Source: Arsenicicoccus piscis (GTDB lineage Bacteria > Actinomycetota > Actinomycetes > Actinomycetales > Dermatophilaceae). Taken from it: a DNA stretch of 64,000 nt. Of the stretch, positions 17,173 through 24,344 are shown one piece after another (position 1 is the stretch's first letter; the number at the start of each line of letters is the position of its first letter). Location: positions 186,001 through 250,000 of the forward strand of contig NZ_JAKZHV010000005.1 of assembly GCF_022568835.1 (NCBI RefSeq). Reading direction: 5' to 3'. Position numbers and translations under genes: made by a program. The notes below the pieces were generated by a model. The model made no database searches, was not told the DNA's origin, and worked only from the letters and a program-made list of their open reading frames with translations.

Positions 17173-18465
17173 GTGACCGAGCAGCCCGACGACGCCGCGG
17201 TCCAGCGCCACGTCGTGCGGACGCTGGCGCTGTCCAACGCCCTCGGCGGGGTCGGGGTGACCATGGGCATCGCCGTCGCCTCGCTGCTGATGGTCGAGGT
17301 GTCGGGCACCGAGACCTACGCCGGGGTGGTGCAGACGATGCAGGTGCTCGGCACCGCCGTGCTGTCCTGGTGGCTCGCCCGCGTGATGGCCGTGCGCGGT
17401 CGACGGGCGGGCCTCGTCGGGGGCTACGCGCTCGGCACGCTGGGGGCGATCGGGATGGTCGTCGCAGGGGCCGTCGGCAGCGTCGGCCTGCTGCTCGCCG
17501 CGGCCGTGCTGTTCGGCGCCGCCTCCGCCTCCAACAGCCAGTCTCGTTTCGCCGCAACGGATCTCGCGACGGATGCGCACCGCGGCCGGGACCTGTCGCT
17601 GGTGGTGTGGGCGACCACGATCGGCGCGGTGGCCGGGCCGAACCTGGCCGACGCGGGCGGCACGCTCGCCACGGACCTCGGGCTGCCGCCGCTCACCGGA
17701 CCCTTCCTGCTCACTGCCGTAGCCCTCACTGCCACCGGTCTGATCGTGCAGCTGCGGCTGCGCCCCGACCCGTTGCTACTCGCGCGCCGCCGGGCCGTGG
17801 AGGCGGTGCGCGGAGCGGCGCTGCACGAGACGACGCAGCGAGCGCCGGCGCCGGCCGCCCCCGCCCACCTGGTCGTGCGCCGGCGACCGGCGGTGGCCGC
17901 CGCCATCGCCAGCAACGCCCTGGCGCACGCGGTCATGGTCTCGGTGATGATCATGACACCGGTGCACATGCACCACGGCGCTGCGACGCTGCGTCTCATC
18001 GGGCTGACGATCAGCGGTCACATCCTCGGCATGTACGCGTTCTCGCCGCTGGTCGGGCGCCTCGTCGACCGTGTCGGGCCGCCGCGCACCGTCCTGGTCG
18101 GAGCCGGCGTGATCCTGGTGGCCGTCCTCATGTCGGCCACGGCCGCCGTCGGCGCCTCCTGGTGGCTCGGCACGGGTCTGTTCCTGCTGGGGCTGGGCTG
18201 GTCCCTGTGCCTCATCGCGGGGTCTACCCTCATCACCGCCGCGACGCCGTCGGCCGACCGCGCGCCGGTCCAGGGGCTCGCCGACCTGGTCCTCGGGCTC
18301 ACCTCCGCCGCAGGCGGGGCGCTCGCGGGCGTGGTCGTCGCGTTCTTCGGCTACCCGGTGCTCGCCCTCACCACGCTGCCGGCCGTCGCGGCGATCGCGG
18401 CCTGCGCGCTCGTCGCGGCGCGTGCCGGGCAGCCGGACGCGCGTCGTGCCAGGCTGGGCTCGTGA
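17173..18465 (+). CDS. Major facilitator superfamily transporter
   Basis: A 430-residue, roughly 12-TM secondary transporter. The loop between helices 2 and 3 has LARVMAVRGRRAGLVGGY (an A-motif variant), repeated in the second half as VGRLVDRVGPPRTVLVGAG. A hydrophilic central loop (about 195-245) rich in Arg/Ala/Pro separates the two halves. Substrate cannot be told; it resembles drug-efflux-like MFS proteins. The GTG start at 17173 is divergent from pyc with about 130 bases between. Its stop overlaps the next gene by GTGA, so the two form an operon. Confidence 0.85.
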   Translation: MTEQPDDAAVQRHVVRTLALSNALGGVGVTMGIAVASLLMVEVSGTETYAGVVQTMQVLGTAVLSWWLARVMAVRGRRAGLVGGYALGTLGAIGMVVAGAVGSVGLLLAAAVLFGAASASNSQSRFAATDLATDAHRGRDLSLVVWATTIGAVAGPNLADAGGTLATDLGLPPLTGPFLLTAVALTATGLIVQLRLRPDPLLLARRRAVEAVRGAALHETTQRAPAPAAPAHLVVRRRPAVAAAIASNALAHAVMVSVMIMTPVHMHHGAATLRLIGLTISGHILGMYAFSPLVGRLVDRVGPPRTVLVGAGVILVAVLMSATAAVGASWWLGTGLFLLGLGWSLCLIAGSTLITAATPSADRAPVQGLADLVLGLTSAAGGALAGVVVAFFGYPVLALTTLPAVAAIAACALVAARAGQPDARRARLGS

Positions 18466-19511
18466 GCGACCACACCAGCACCGCCAGCGACCCCAACGGC
18501 GGCCCCGGCAGCGACGCGCCGGTCCTGTTCGAGCGCCGCGGGGCGCTCGGCCGGGTGGTGCTCAACCGCCCGAAGGCGATCAACGCGCTGACGACGCCCA
18601 TGGTGACCGCGCTGCACGAGCAGCTGCAGGCCTGGGCCGACGACGACACCGTGCGCGCCGTCAGCCTCGAGGGCGCCGGACCGAAGGGGCTGTGCGCCGG
18701 GGGCGACATGCGGGCCGTGCGGGAGTCGGCTCTCGCCGGCGACGACGCGGCGATGACCTTCTTCACCCGCGAGTACGCCGTCGACGGGCTGGTGGCGCGC
18801 TACCCGAAGCCCTTCGTCGCGCTGATGGACGGCGTGGTCATGGGCGGCGGCGTGGGGTTGTCGGCGTTCGGGGCGCTGCGGCTGGTCACCGGTTCCACCC
18901 GGTTCGCGATGCCGGAGACAGCGATCGGGTTCTTCCCGGACGTGGGGGTGCGCTACCTGCTGGCGCGTGCGCCGGGCGAGCTCGGCACCCACCTCGCGCT
19001 CACCGGCTCGCCGGTCGACGGCGCCGACGCCATCGCCGCCGGCTTCGCGGACGCGCAGATCGACGCCGCCACCTGGGAGGGGCTGCTGGACCGGCTGGCC
19101 GCGGGGGAGACCCTGGACGCCTCCGTCGGCGAGGTGCCCCCGAGCGCGCTGGCCGAGGCCCGCTCGTGGATCGACCCCTGCTACGCCGGCGACGACCCGG
19201 TAGCCATCGTGCACCGGTTGGAGGCCAGCCCCGAGCCCGCGGCCCACGCGGCGGCCGAGGTCGTGCGGTCCCGCTCGCCGCTGGCCGTAGCCGTAGCCCT
19301 CGCCGGCATCCGGCGCGCTGCGGACGCGGTGTCCGTGGACCAGGTCCTCGACGAGGACCTCGGGCTCGCGGCCCGCTACGTCGAGGACTCCGACCTCGCC
19401 GAGGGCGTGCGTGACGTGCTGGTCGACAAGGGTAGGGGAGCGCCGCCGCGGTGGCGCTACGACCGCCTCGAGGACGTGCCCCACGAGGTCGTGGCGGGCT
19501 TCTTCCGCTGA
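18462..19511 (+). CDS. Enoyl-CoA hydratase/isomerase (3-hydroxyisobutyryl-CoA hydrolase-like)
   Basis: Crotonase-fold enzyme of 349 residues. RVVLNRPKAINALTTPMV and GLCAGGDMRAV supply the oxyanion hole, with FVALMDGVVMGGGVGLS and FAMPETAIGFFPDVG following. The length, the GGDMR and PETAIGFFPDVG motifs, and the long C-terminal helical extension fit 3-hydroxyisobutyryl-CoA hydrolase (valine catabolism) better than a short enoyl-CoA hydratase. The first 20 residues are a Ser/Gly-rich tail. It is translationally coupled to the upstream MFS gene. Confidence 0.85.
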   Translation: MSDHTSTASDPNGGPGSDAPVLFERRGALGRVVLNRPKAINALTTPMVTALHEQLQAWADDDTVRAVSLEGAGPKGLCAGGDMRAVRESALAGDDAAMTFFTREYAVDGLVARYPKPFVALMDGVVMGGGVGLSAFGALRLVTGSTRFAMPETAIGFFPDVGVRYLLARAPGELGTHLALTGSPVDGADAIAAGFADAQIDAATWEGLLDRLAAGETLDASVGEVPPSALAEARSWIDPCYAGDDPVAIVHRLEASPEPAAHAAAEVVRSRSPLAVAVALAGIRRAADAVSVDQVLDEDLGLAARYVEDSDLAEGVRDVLVDKGRGAPPRWRYDRLEDVPHEVVAGFFR

Positions 19512-19614
19512 CCCGGGTGGGAATGCCGCTGCGGCCCCGGTCGTTCATTGGGTAAGGTGAGACGCTGCGGCGCCCGCCGCAGGTTGACAAGTCCACAGCG
19601 TGACGACCCCCCTT

Positions 19615-19980
19615 GGGGGTGATCGGTTTCGACGTCGAGCGTCGATCCAGGGGAAGCGGGTCGAGGATGCTGAGTTATCTCGTAAACGCCCTCAGCAAAC
19701 CAATAGGTGCCGACTCCAAGCGCACCGACTTCGCCCTCGCCGCCTGAGCGAGCCCGAAGTCCGTTGGCCTAGGCTTGATCTCGTCCTAGTCACCAGCGTC
19801 AGCTAGAGATCTTGCTGTGTCCTCGCGCCGGGCGAGGGCACGGGACTCCTACCCGGCTGGGCCTGTCAGGGAACGTGTGCGCGCGAGCCCTGGGGCCGAG
19901 AAAATCCTGAGCGCACTGCACCCGGAGAAGCCCTGGTTCTGCGTCGGCGGACGCGGGTTCGATTCCCGCCACCTCCACCA
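19615..19980 (+). ncRNA. ssrA: Transfer-messenger RNA (tmRNA)
   Basis: Rescues stalled ribosomes together with SmpB. The 5' end GGGGGTG (19615-19621), followed by ATCGGTTTCGAC, pairs with CACCTCC before the encoded ACCA at 19977-19980 to form the tRNA-like acceptor stem. The T-arm is the GGGTTCGATTCCC segment at 19955-19967. The tag is read from GCC at 19709 to TGA at 19745-19747, giving ADSKRTDFALAA, which ends in the usual ALAA degradation signal. Length (366 nt) is typical of a one-piece actinobacterial tmRNA. Confidence 0.96.
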
Positions 19981-20002
19981 ACGCGTCGTCACGCTGCGGA
20001 CA

Positions 20003-20047
20003 AGCAACGAGGTCCCGCTCCCCCGAGGGGAGCGGGACCTCGTTGCT
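20003..20047. terminator. Very long hairpin terminator between ssrA and trx
   Basis: Perfect 21-base arms (20003-20023 and 20027-20047) around a CGA triloop, lying between the 3' end of tmRNA and the stop of the convergent thioredoxin gene. It should terminate transcription from both sides. Confidence 0.85.
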
Positions 20048-20066
20048 GGTCCAGACGTGTGGTCGA

Positions 20067-20465
20067 TCAGGACTTCTCGGGCGCGTTCGCCTCGGCCTGC
20101 GCGGCGGCGAGCTGCTCGGCGTACTCCTTCTTGACGGTCTCCATGTCCAGGCCCTGGATCTGCGTGATCAGGTCCTCGAGGGCGGCCGGCGGCAGGGCGC
20201 CGGGCTGCATGAGCAGCGGCACGCCCTCGCGGAAGGCCATCAGCGTCGGGATCGACGTGATCTGCAGCATGGCGGCGAGGTTCTGCTCGGCCTCGGTGTC
20301 GATCTTGCCGAAGACGATGTCCTCGTGCTTCTCGGAGGCCTTCTCGAAGACGGGGGCGAACTGTCGACACGGCCCGCACCACTCGGCCCAGAAGTCGTAG
20401 AGGACGATGTCGTTCTCGGCGATGGTGGACTCGAAGGTCGACTCGGTGATGGTCACAGTGCTCAT
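20067..20465 (-). CDS. Thioredoxin
   Basis: A 132-residue thioredoxin with the active site WCGPC in LYDFWAEWCGPCRQFAPVFE and the cis-Pro segment ITSIPTLMAFREG. A C-terminal helical tail of about 25 residues (METVKKEYAEQLAAAQAEAN) is longer than in classical TrxA. It reduces protein disulfides in the cytoplasm. The ATG at 20465 begins the domain; an in-frame extension upstream to 20678 has no family similarity. Several thioredoxins usually exist per genome, so I give no symbol. Confidence 0.93.
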   Translation of the reverse strand: MSTVTITESTFESTIAENDIVLYDFWAEWCGPCRQFAPVFEKASEKHEDIVFGKIDTEAEQNLAAMLQITSIPTLMAFREGVPLLMQPGALPPAALEDLITQIQGLDMETVKKEYAEQLAAAQAEANAPEKS

Positions 20466-20816
20466 GGCTGTGCCAACGAGCGGCGCGTGGCAGGCATTCC
20501 CCCGGGCGGCTGGTAAGATGGAGGTACTTGACCTGCTCGGCGCACGGCAGCGCCCCCAGGCCGCACCACGGCTCCCCTGGACCACAGCGTGATCGTCACG
20601 CTTGATCGGCACGTTCGATCGCCATTTTGGAGCACCCACGAGGCGGCACCACTTTTCCCCCGGTCCTGGACCGGTCACGAGGAGTAGGCAAGTCCGCCGG
20701 ACGGCAACCGTCAGATCCGGCCCGTGGAGTGCGTAGAGAGCGCACCGAGAGCTTGCAGGTCAGTCACCTTCGCCACGTGCACCTGTGTGCTCATGCACCA
20801 AGAAGTTGGTTCACGC
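20466..20816 (+). promoter_or_regulatory. Long divergent region / leader of the DEAD-box helicase gene
   Basis: About 350 bases without a convincing gene, between divergent trx and the helicase. GGTAAGATGG at 20512-20521 contains a TAAGAT hexamer, a possible plus-strand -10 box. If it is used, the helicase mRNA would have a leader of nearly 300 bases with several GC-rich inverted segments (for example GTCCTGGACCGG around 20662-20675). Long autoregulatory or cold-responsive leaders are known for RNA helicases; that this is one is inference. Confidence 0.35.
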
Positions 20817-22769
20817 ATGAAGAAGAACATGTCCGCGTCCGGCAAGCCCAAGAAGGCTCGCTGGACCACCTCCCAGAAGGCCGAGGCGCGCCGCGCCGCG
20901 ACCGACCGCCAGCGCGCTCCCCGTGGTGAGGGTTCCCCCCGCCGCGAGGGCGAGCGCCTCGTCAAGCCTCGTCGTCAGGTCGACGGCGGGCGTCCCCAGG
21001 ACGGCGAGCGCCGCTACGACAAGCCGCGCCGTGACTTCAGCGACCGTCCGCGCCGCGACTACGACGACCGCCCGCGTCGCGACTTCAACGACCGTCCGCG
21101 TCGGGACTACGACGACCGTCCGCGTCGGGACTTCAACGACCGTCCGCGTCGGGACTTCGGTGACCGGGACAACCGTGGTGACCGAGGTGGCTACGACCGT
21201 CCGCGTCGGGACTTCGGTGACCGGGACAACCGTAACGACCGTGGTGGCTACGACCGTCCCCGTCGGGACTACGACAAGCCGCGTCGGGACTTCAACGACC
21301 GTCCGCGCCGGGACTTCAACGACCGTCCCCGTCGGGACTACGACGACCGTCCGCGCCGGGACTTCAAGGACCGCCCGCGACGCAGCTTCGACGAGCGTCC
21401 CCGCCGGGACGACGCCCCGCTGCACGTGGACCCGGACACCTCGCGCGCGGTGCCGGTGACCGACGACAACGGCTTCAAGGCCCTGGGCCTGCCGATGCCG
21501 CTGGTCGAGCGCCTCGCGCAGGACGGCATCACCGAGCCGTTCCCGATCCAGTCCGCGACCCTCCCGGACGCGCTGGCGGGCAAGGACGTCCTCGGCCGCG
21601 GTCAGACCGGCTCGGGCAAGACCTTGTCGTTCGGGCTGCCGACGATCACCCGGCTGGCCGGCAGCAACGCCGCGCCCGGTCAGGTGCGCGCCGTCATCCT
21701 GGTGCCGACCCGTGAGCTGGCCATGCAGGTCAGCGACGCGCTGGCGCCGCTGGTGCACGTCATGGGCCTGCGGCACAAGCTCGTCGCGGGTGGCATGCCC
21801 TACCCGCCGCAGATCGAGGCGCTGGCCCGCGGGCTCGACGTCCTCGTCGCCACGCCGGGTCGCCTGCGCGACCTGATCGAGCGCGGCGCGGCCGACCTGA
21901 GCAACGTCGAGGTCGCGATCCTCGACGAGGCCGACCACATGGCCGAGATGGGCTTCCTCGAGGAGATCACCGAGATCCTCGACCTGGTGCCCGCCGGTGG
22001 GCAGCGCCTGCTGTTCTCGGCGACGCTGGACCGCGGCATCGACAAGGTCGTGGACCGCTACCTGGTCGACCCGGTCACCCACTCGACCGACCCCGACACG
22101 GCGAGCGTCACGACGATGGAGCACCACGTGCTGCTCATCGACCCGATGCACAAGAAGGTCATTACCGCCGAGGTCGCCAACCGCACCGGCCGCACCGTCG
22201 TGTTCGTGCGCACCAAGCTCGGCGCCGATCGCGTGGCGCTGCAGCTGCGCGAGCAGGGTGTCATGGCCGTCGCGCTGCACGGCGGGCTCAACCAGAGCCA
22301 GCGCAATCGCGTGCTCGCCGCGTTCAAGGCCGGGACCGTCCCGGTCCTCGTGGCCACCGACGTCGCCGCCCGTGGCATCCACGTCGACGACGTCTCCGTG
22401 GTCCTGCAGGTCGACCCGCCGGCCGACCACAAGGACTACCTGCACCGGTCGGGCCGCACGGCCCGCGCCGGTGAGCAGGGCACGGTCGTCACCCTCGCGC
22501 TGCCTCACCAGAAGCGTCAGATGGAGCGTCTGGTCGCCGAGGCCGGGGTCGACGTGACTGCCGTCCGCACCGCCCCCGGTGACCCCGTGCTCTACGACGG
22601 TGTCGGGGCGCGCACCCCGTCCGGCGAGCCGGTCCTCGAATCGGCCTACCGCCGGATCGTCGACGGCGAGCCCCGCGTCCGTCGCGGTGCCCCCCGTCGG
22701 GGCGGCCCGGGCTACGGCCACCACGGCCGCCCGAACGACCGCGTGTTCCGCAAGGGCCGTCGCGACTGA
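20817..22769 (+). CDS. DEAD-box RNA helicase with N-terminal RRDF/Y repeat tail
   Basis: ATP-dependent RNA helicase. After a basic start (MKKNMSASGKPKKARW), residues about 70-200 are a low-complexity tail of roughly 10-residue repeats, DRPRRDFN / DRPRRDYD, with RGD-like variants. The helicase core follows: Q motif (FPIQSATLPDALAGKD), Walker A (GQTGSGKT), Ia (PTRELAMQ), DEAD (ILDEADHMAEMG), SAT (FSATLDRG), and motifs IV-VI (ATDVAARGIHVDD, HRSGRTARAG). A short basic tail ends the protein. Several Mets are possible starts; 20817 is used because a KK-rich start is usual, but 20829 is possible. Related proteins act in ribosome assembly, cold adaptation or mRNA decay. Confidence 0.9.
   Translation: MKKNMSASGKPKKARWTTSQKAEARRAATDRQRAPRGEGSPRREGERLVKPRRQVDGGRPQDGERRYDKPRRDFSDRPRRDYDDRPRRDFNDRPRRDYDDRPRRDFNDRPRRDFGDRDNRGDRGGYDRPRRDFGDRDNRNDRGGYDRPRRDYDKPRRDFNDRPRRDFNDRPRRDYDDRPRRDFKDRPRRSFDERPRRDDAPLHVDPDTSRAVPVTDDNGFKALGLPMPLVERLAQDGITEPFPIQSATLPDALAGKDVLGRGQTGSGKTLSFGLPTITRLAGSNAAPGQVRAVILVPTRELAMQVSDALAPLVHVMGLRHKLVAGGMPYPPQIEALARGLDVLVATPGRLRDLIERGAADLSNVEVAILDEADHMAEMGFLEEITEILDLVPAGGQRLLFSATLDRGIDKVVDRYLVDPVTHSTDPDTASVTTMEHHVLLIDPMHKKVITAEVANRTGRTVVFVRTKLGADRVALQLREQGVMAVALHGGLNQSQRNRVLAAFKAGTVPVLVATDVAARGIHVDDVSVVLQVDPPADHKDYLHRSGRTARAGEQGTVVTLALPHQKRQMERLVAEAGVDVTAVRTAPGDPVLYDGVGARTPSGEPVLESAYRRIVDGEPRVRRGAPRRGGPGYGHHGRPNDRVFRKGRRD
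21030..21385 (+). repeat. In-gene tandem repeat encoding RRDF/RRDY units
   Basis: About ten imperfect copies of a roughly 30-base unit (core GACCGTCCGCGTCGGGAC) inside the helicase gene. The unit length is a multiple of three, so copy-number change keeps the frame. Neighbouring units are nearly identical at the DNA level, suggesting recent slippage or unequal exchange. Confidence 0.8.
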
Positions 22770-22786
22770 CCCCATGGTTCGTCAGC

Positions 22787-23368
22787 GTGATGGACCACAA
22801 TGGCGGGGTGGAGTTCGAGAACCTCAGCGGACGGTTGCTCGTCGCGACCCCGATGATCGACGACGGGATCTTCCGCCGTGCGGTCGTGCTCGTCCTCGAC
22901 CACGGCCCCGACGGGGCTCAAGGGGTCGTGGTCAACAAGCCGTCCGCGGCCGACGTCGGGGCGGTCCTGCCCACCTGGGCAGGGCACGCCTCGACGCCGG
23001 ACGTGCTGTTCCACGGCGGTCCGGTGGCCACCGACACCGCCCTCGGCGTGGTGAGCGTGCCGGGCGACGACCCGGAGCCGCTCGGGGTGCGGCACCTGTT
23101 CGGCAGCGTCGGGCTGGTCGATCTCGACACCCCTCCCGTGCTCGTGCTCCCGCACCTCGCGGGCCTGCGCGTCTTCGCCGGCTACGCCGGGTGGTCGGCG
23201 GGCCAGCTCGAGAGCGAGGTCGTCGAGGGGTCCTGGTACGTCGTGGACGCCGAGCCGCTCGACCTGTTCACCGCCGACTCCGACACGTTGTGGCGGCGGG
23301 TGCTCCGCCGCCAGCCCGACCGGCTGGCCTACGTCGCCTACTATCCCGACGACCCTGAGCTCAACTGA
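22787..23368 (+). CDS. YqgE/AlgH family protein (DUF179)
   Basis: A 193-residue cytoplasmic protein of the YqgE/AlgH family. Diagnostic stretches are LSGRLLVATPMIDDGIFRR, VVLVLDHGPDGAQGVVVNKP, VLFHGGPV and RVFAGYAGWSAGQLESEV. The biochemical role is not established. The GTG at 22787 begins VMDHNGG; the gene follows the helicase by 17 bases and is likely co-transcribed. Confidence 0.9.
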   Translation: MMDHNGGVEFENLSGRLLVATPMIDDGIFRRAVVLVLDHGPDGAQGVVVNKPSAADVGAVLPTWAGHASTPDVLFHGGPVATDTALGVVSVPGDDPEPLGVRHLFGSVGLVDLDTPPVLVLPHLAGLRVFAGYAGWSAGQLESEVVEGSWYVVDAEPLDLFTADSDTLWRRVLRRQPDRLAYVAYYPDDPELN

Positions 23369-23392
23369 GCCGGGCGACCTAGACTGAGCGCC

Positions 23393-23752
23393 ATGGCCAC
23401 CCTGACCCCCACCTCGCGCCCCCGCTCGTCCGCCCAGCCCAGCCTGACCGACCAGCCGGGGATGCCGCCGGACCCGTTCGCGGACCCGCAGTCGACGGGC
23501 CCGGCCACCGGCACCTCCGTGCTCGAGCGGGAGCGCGTCGAGGAGCAGCTGCAGGAGCCCGGCGACAACGAGCGCTTCTCGCACTACGTGCGCAAGGAGA
23601 AGATCACCGAGTCGGCCGTCACGGGCACCCCGGTCGTCGCGCTCTGCGGCAAGGTGTGGGTCCCCGGCCGCGACCCGAAGAAGTTCCCGGTCTGCCCGGT
23701 CTGCCAGGAGATCTACGACGGGCTGCGCGCGCCGCAGGACGGCAAGGACTGA
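23393..23752 (+). CDS. DUF3039 protein
   Basis: A 119-residue actinobacterial protein. The N-terminal half is Pro/Ser/Thr-rich and probably disordered. The C-terminal half is the DUF3039 core (RFSHYVRKEKITESAVTG, VALCGKVWVPGRDPKKF, PVCPVCQEIYDGL), whose three Cys could bind a metal. Function unknown. TAGACT at 23380-23385 ends 7 bases before the ATG, so translation may be leaderless. Confidence 0.88.
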   Translation: MATLTPTSRPRSSAQPSLTDQPGMPPDPFADPQSTGPATGTSVLERERVEEQLQEPGDNERFSHYVRKEKITESAVTGTPVVALCGKVWVPGRDPKKFPVCPVCQEIYDGLRAPQDGKD

Positions 23753-23773
23753 GGGGGTTGCGCTAGGCCACTT

Positions 23774-23823
23774 GGGTCACAGAAAGTCCAAAGGTCAGCC
23801 AAACGGCGGAGTATGTGTGACCC
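23774..23823. promoter_or_regulatory. Inverted half-sites upstream of the KVKLY gene
   Basis: GGGTCACA (23774-23781) and TGTGACCC (23816-23823) are perfect inverted copies 42 bases apart centre to centre, four helical turns, lying about 90-140 bases upstream of the KVKLY start. They resemble CRP-type half-sites but face the other way. A TTGACG at 23860-23865 could be a -35 box. The regulator is unknown. Confidence 0.35.
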
Positions 23824-23913
23824 GTCGTGGGAGTTTCGCTGCCCTAACGCGTATCGTGGTTGACGAACGGTAACCTCATCAAAACGTTCTGCTGATCCTT
23901 GAAAGGACCTCCC

Positions 23914-24174
23914 ATGCGTCGCTTCACCCGCACCGCCGCTGCCTCCCTCGCCCTGACCGTCGCGTCCGCCGTCGGCGTCGGCGTCGCCCACTCCGCGACC
24001 GTGCAGGCCGCTCCTGGCGTCGCCACGGTGGAGCAGGCCCTGACCGGCAAGGTCAAGCTCTACGCCGCCCCCGGCAAGGTGAAGCTCTACTCGGCCCCGA
24101 GCAAGGTCAAGCTCTACGCCCAGGACAGCAAGGTCAAGCTCTACGCCGCCGGCGCCAAGGTCAAGCTCTACTGA
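23914..24174 (+). CDS. Secreted KVKLY-repeat protein
   Basis: I do not recognise this family. The 86-residue product has a signal peptide (MRRFTRTAAASLALTVASAV to about residue 28-32), then a short spacer (APGVATVEQALTG). The rest is five copies of KVKLY at residues 46, 55, 64, 73 and 82, an exact 9-residue period with linkers AAPG, SAPS, AQDS and AAGA. The protein stops on the last repeat. Alternating Lys-Val-Lys-Leu would form a beta strand with one charged and one hydrophobic face, so stacking, amyloid-like assembly, membrane or polyanion binding are all possible. There is no Cys. GAAAGGAC lies 7 bases before the ATG, a strong ribosome binding site, and a terminator follows, so it is its own transcription unit. 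Confidence 0.82.
   Translation: MRRFTRTAAASLALTVASAVGVGVAHSATVQAAPGVATVEQALTGKVKLYAAPGKVKLYSAPSKVKLYAQDSKVKLYAAGAKVKLY
24049..24171 (+). repeat. Five 27-base repeat units in the KVKLY gene
   Basis: The 15-base core AAGGTCAAGCTCTAC recurs every 27 bases, five times, with one synonymous change (AAGGTGAAG in copy 2). The linkers vary, so the amino-acid core is more conserved than the spacers. This near identity fits recent duplication or strong codon preference. Confidence 0.85.
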
Positions 24175-24211
24175 TCTTCGCTGGAACCTGCCCCGTAGAA
24201 CCCCCGTCGAG

Positions 24212-24248
24212 GCCCGTGGCGCGCCGTCCCCCTGCGTGCGCCACGGGC
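24212..24248 (+). terminator. Hairpin after the KVKLY gene
   Basis: Perfect 11-base arms GCCCGTGGCGC (24212-24222) and GCGCCACGGGC (24238-24248), followed by TTCGTCG. It lies 38 bases after the stop. Confidence 0.7.
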
Positions 24249-24344
24249 TTCGTCGTGCCCTGGGCCGCGTGACCCCGACCGACCTGAGTCAAGGACCGAG
24301 CCTCGGCATGTCGGCTCCGCAAAGTCGCTACCCTCGAGGACGCC

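Noticed and set aside
19600-19806. A 68-codon frame over the tmRNA
   Set aside because: It lies within ssrA; the only translated part of this RNA is the short tag read from 19709 in another context.
21030-21385. CRISPR-like array
   Set aside because: Repeats are in frame within a helicase gene, have no unique spacers of constant length, and no cas gene is nearby.
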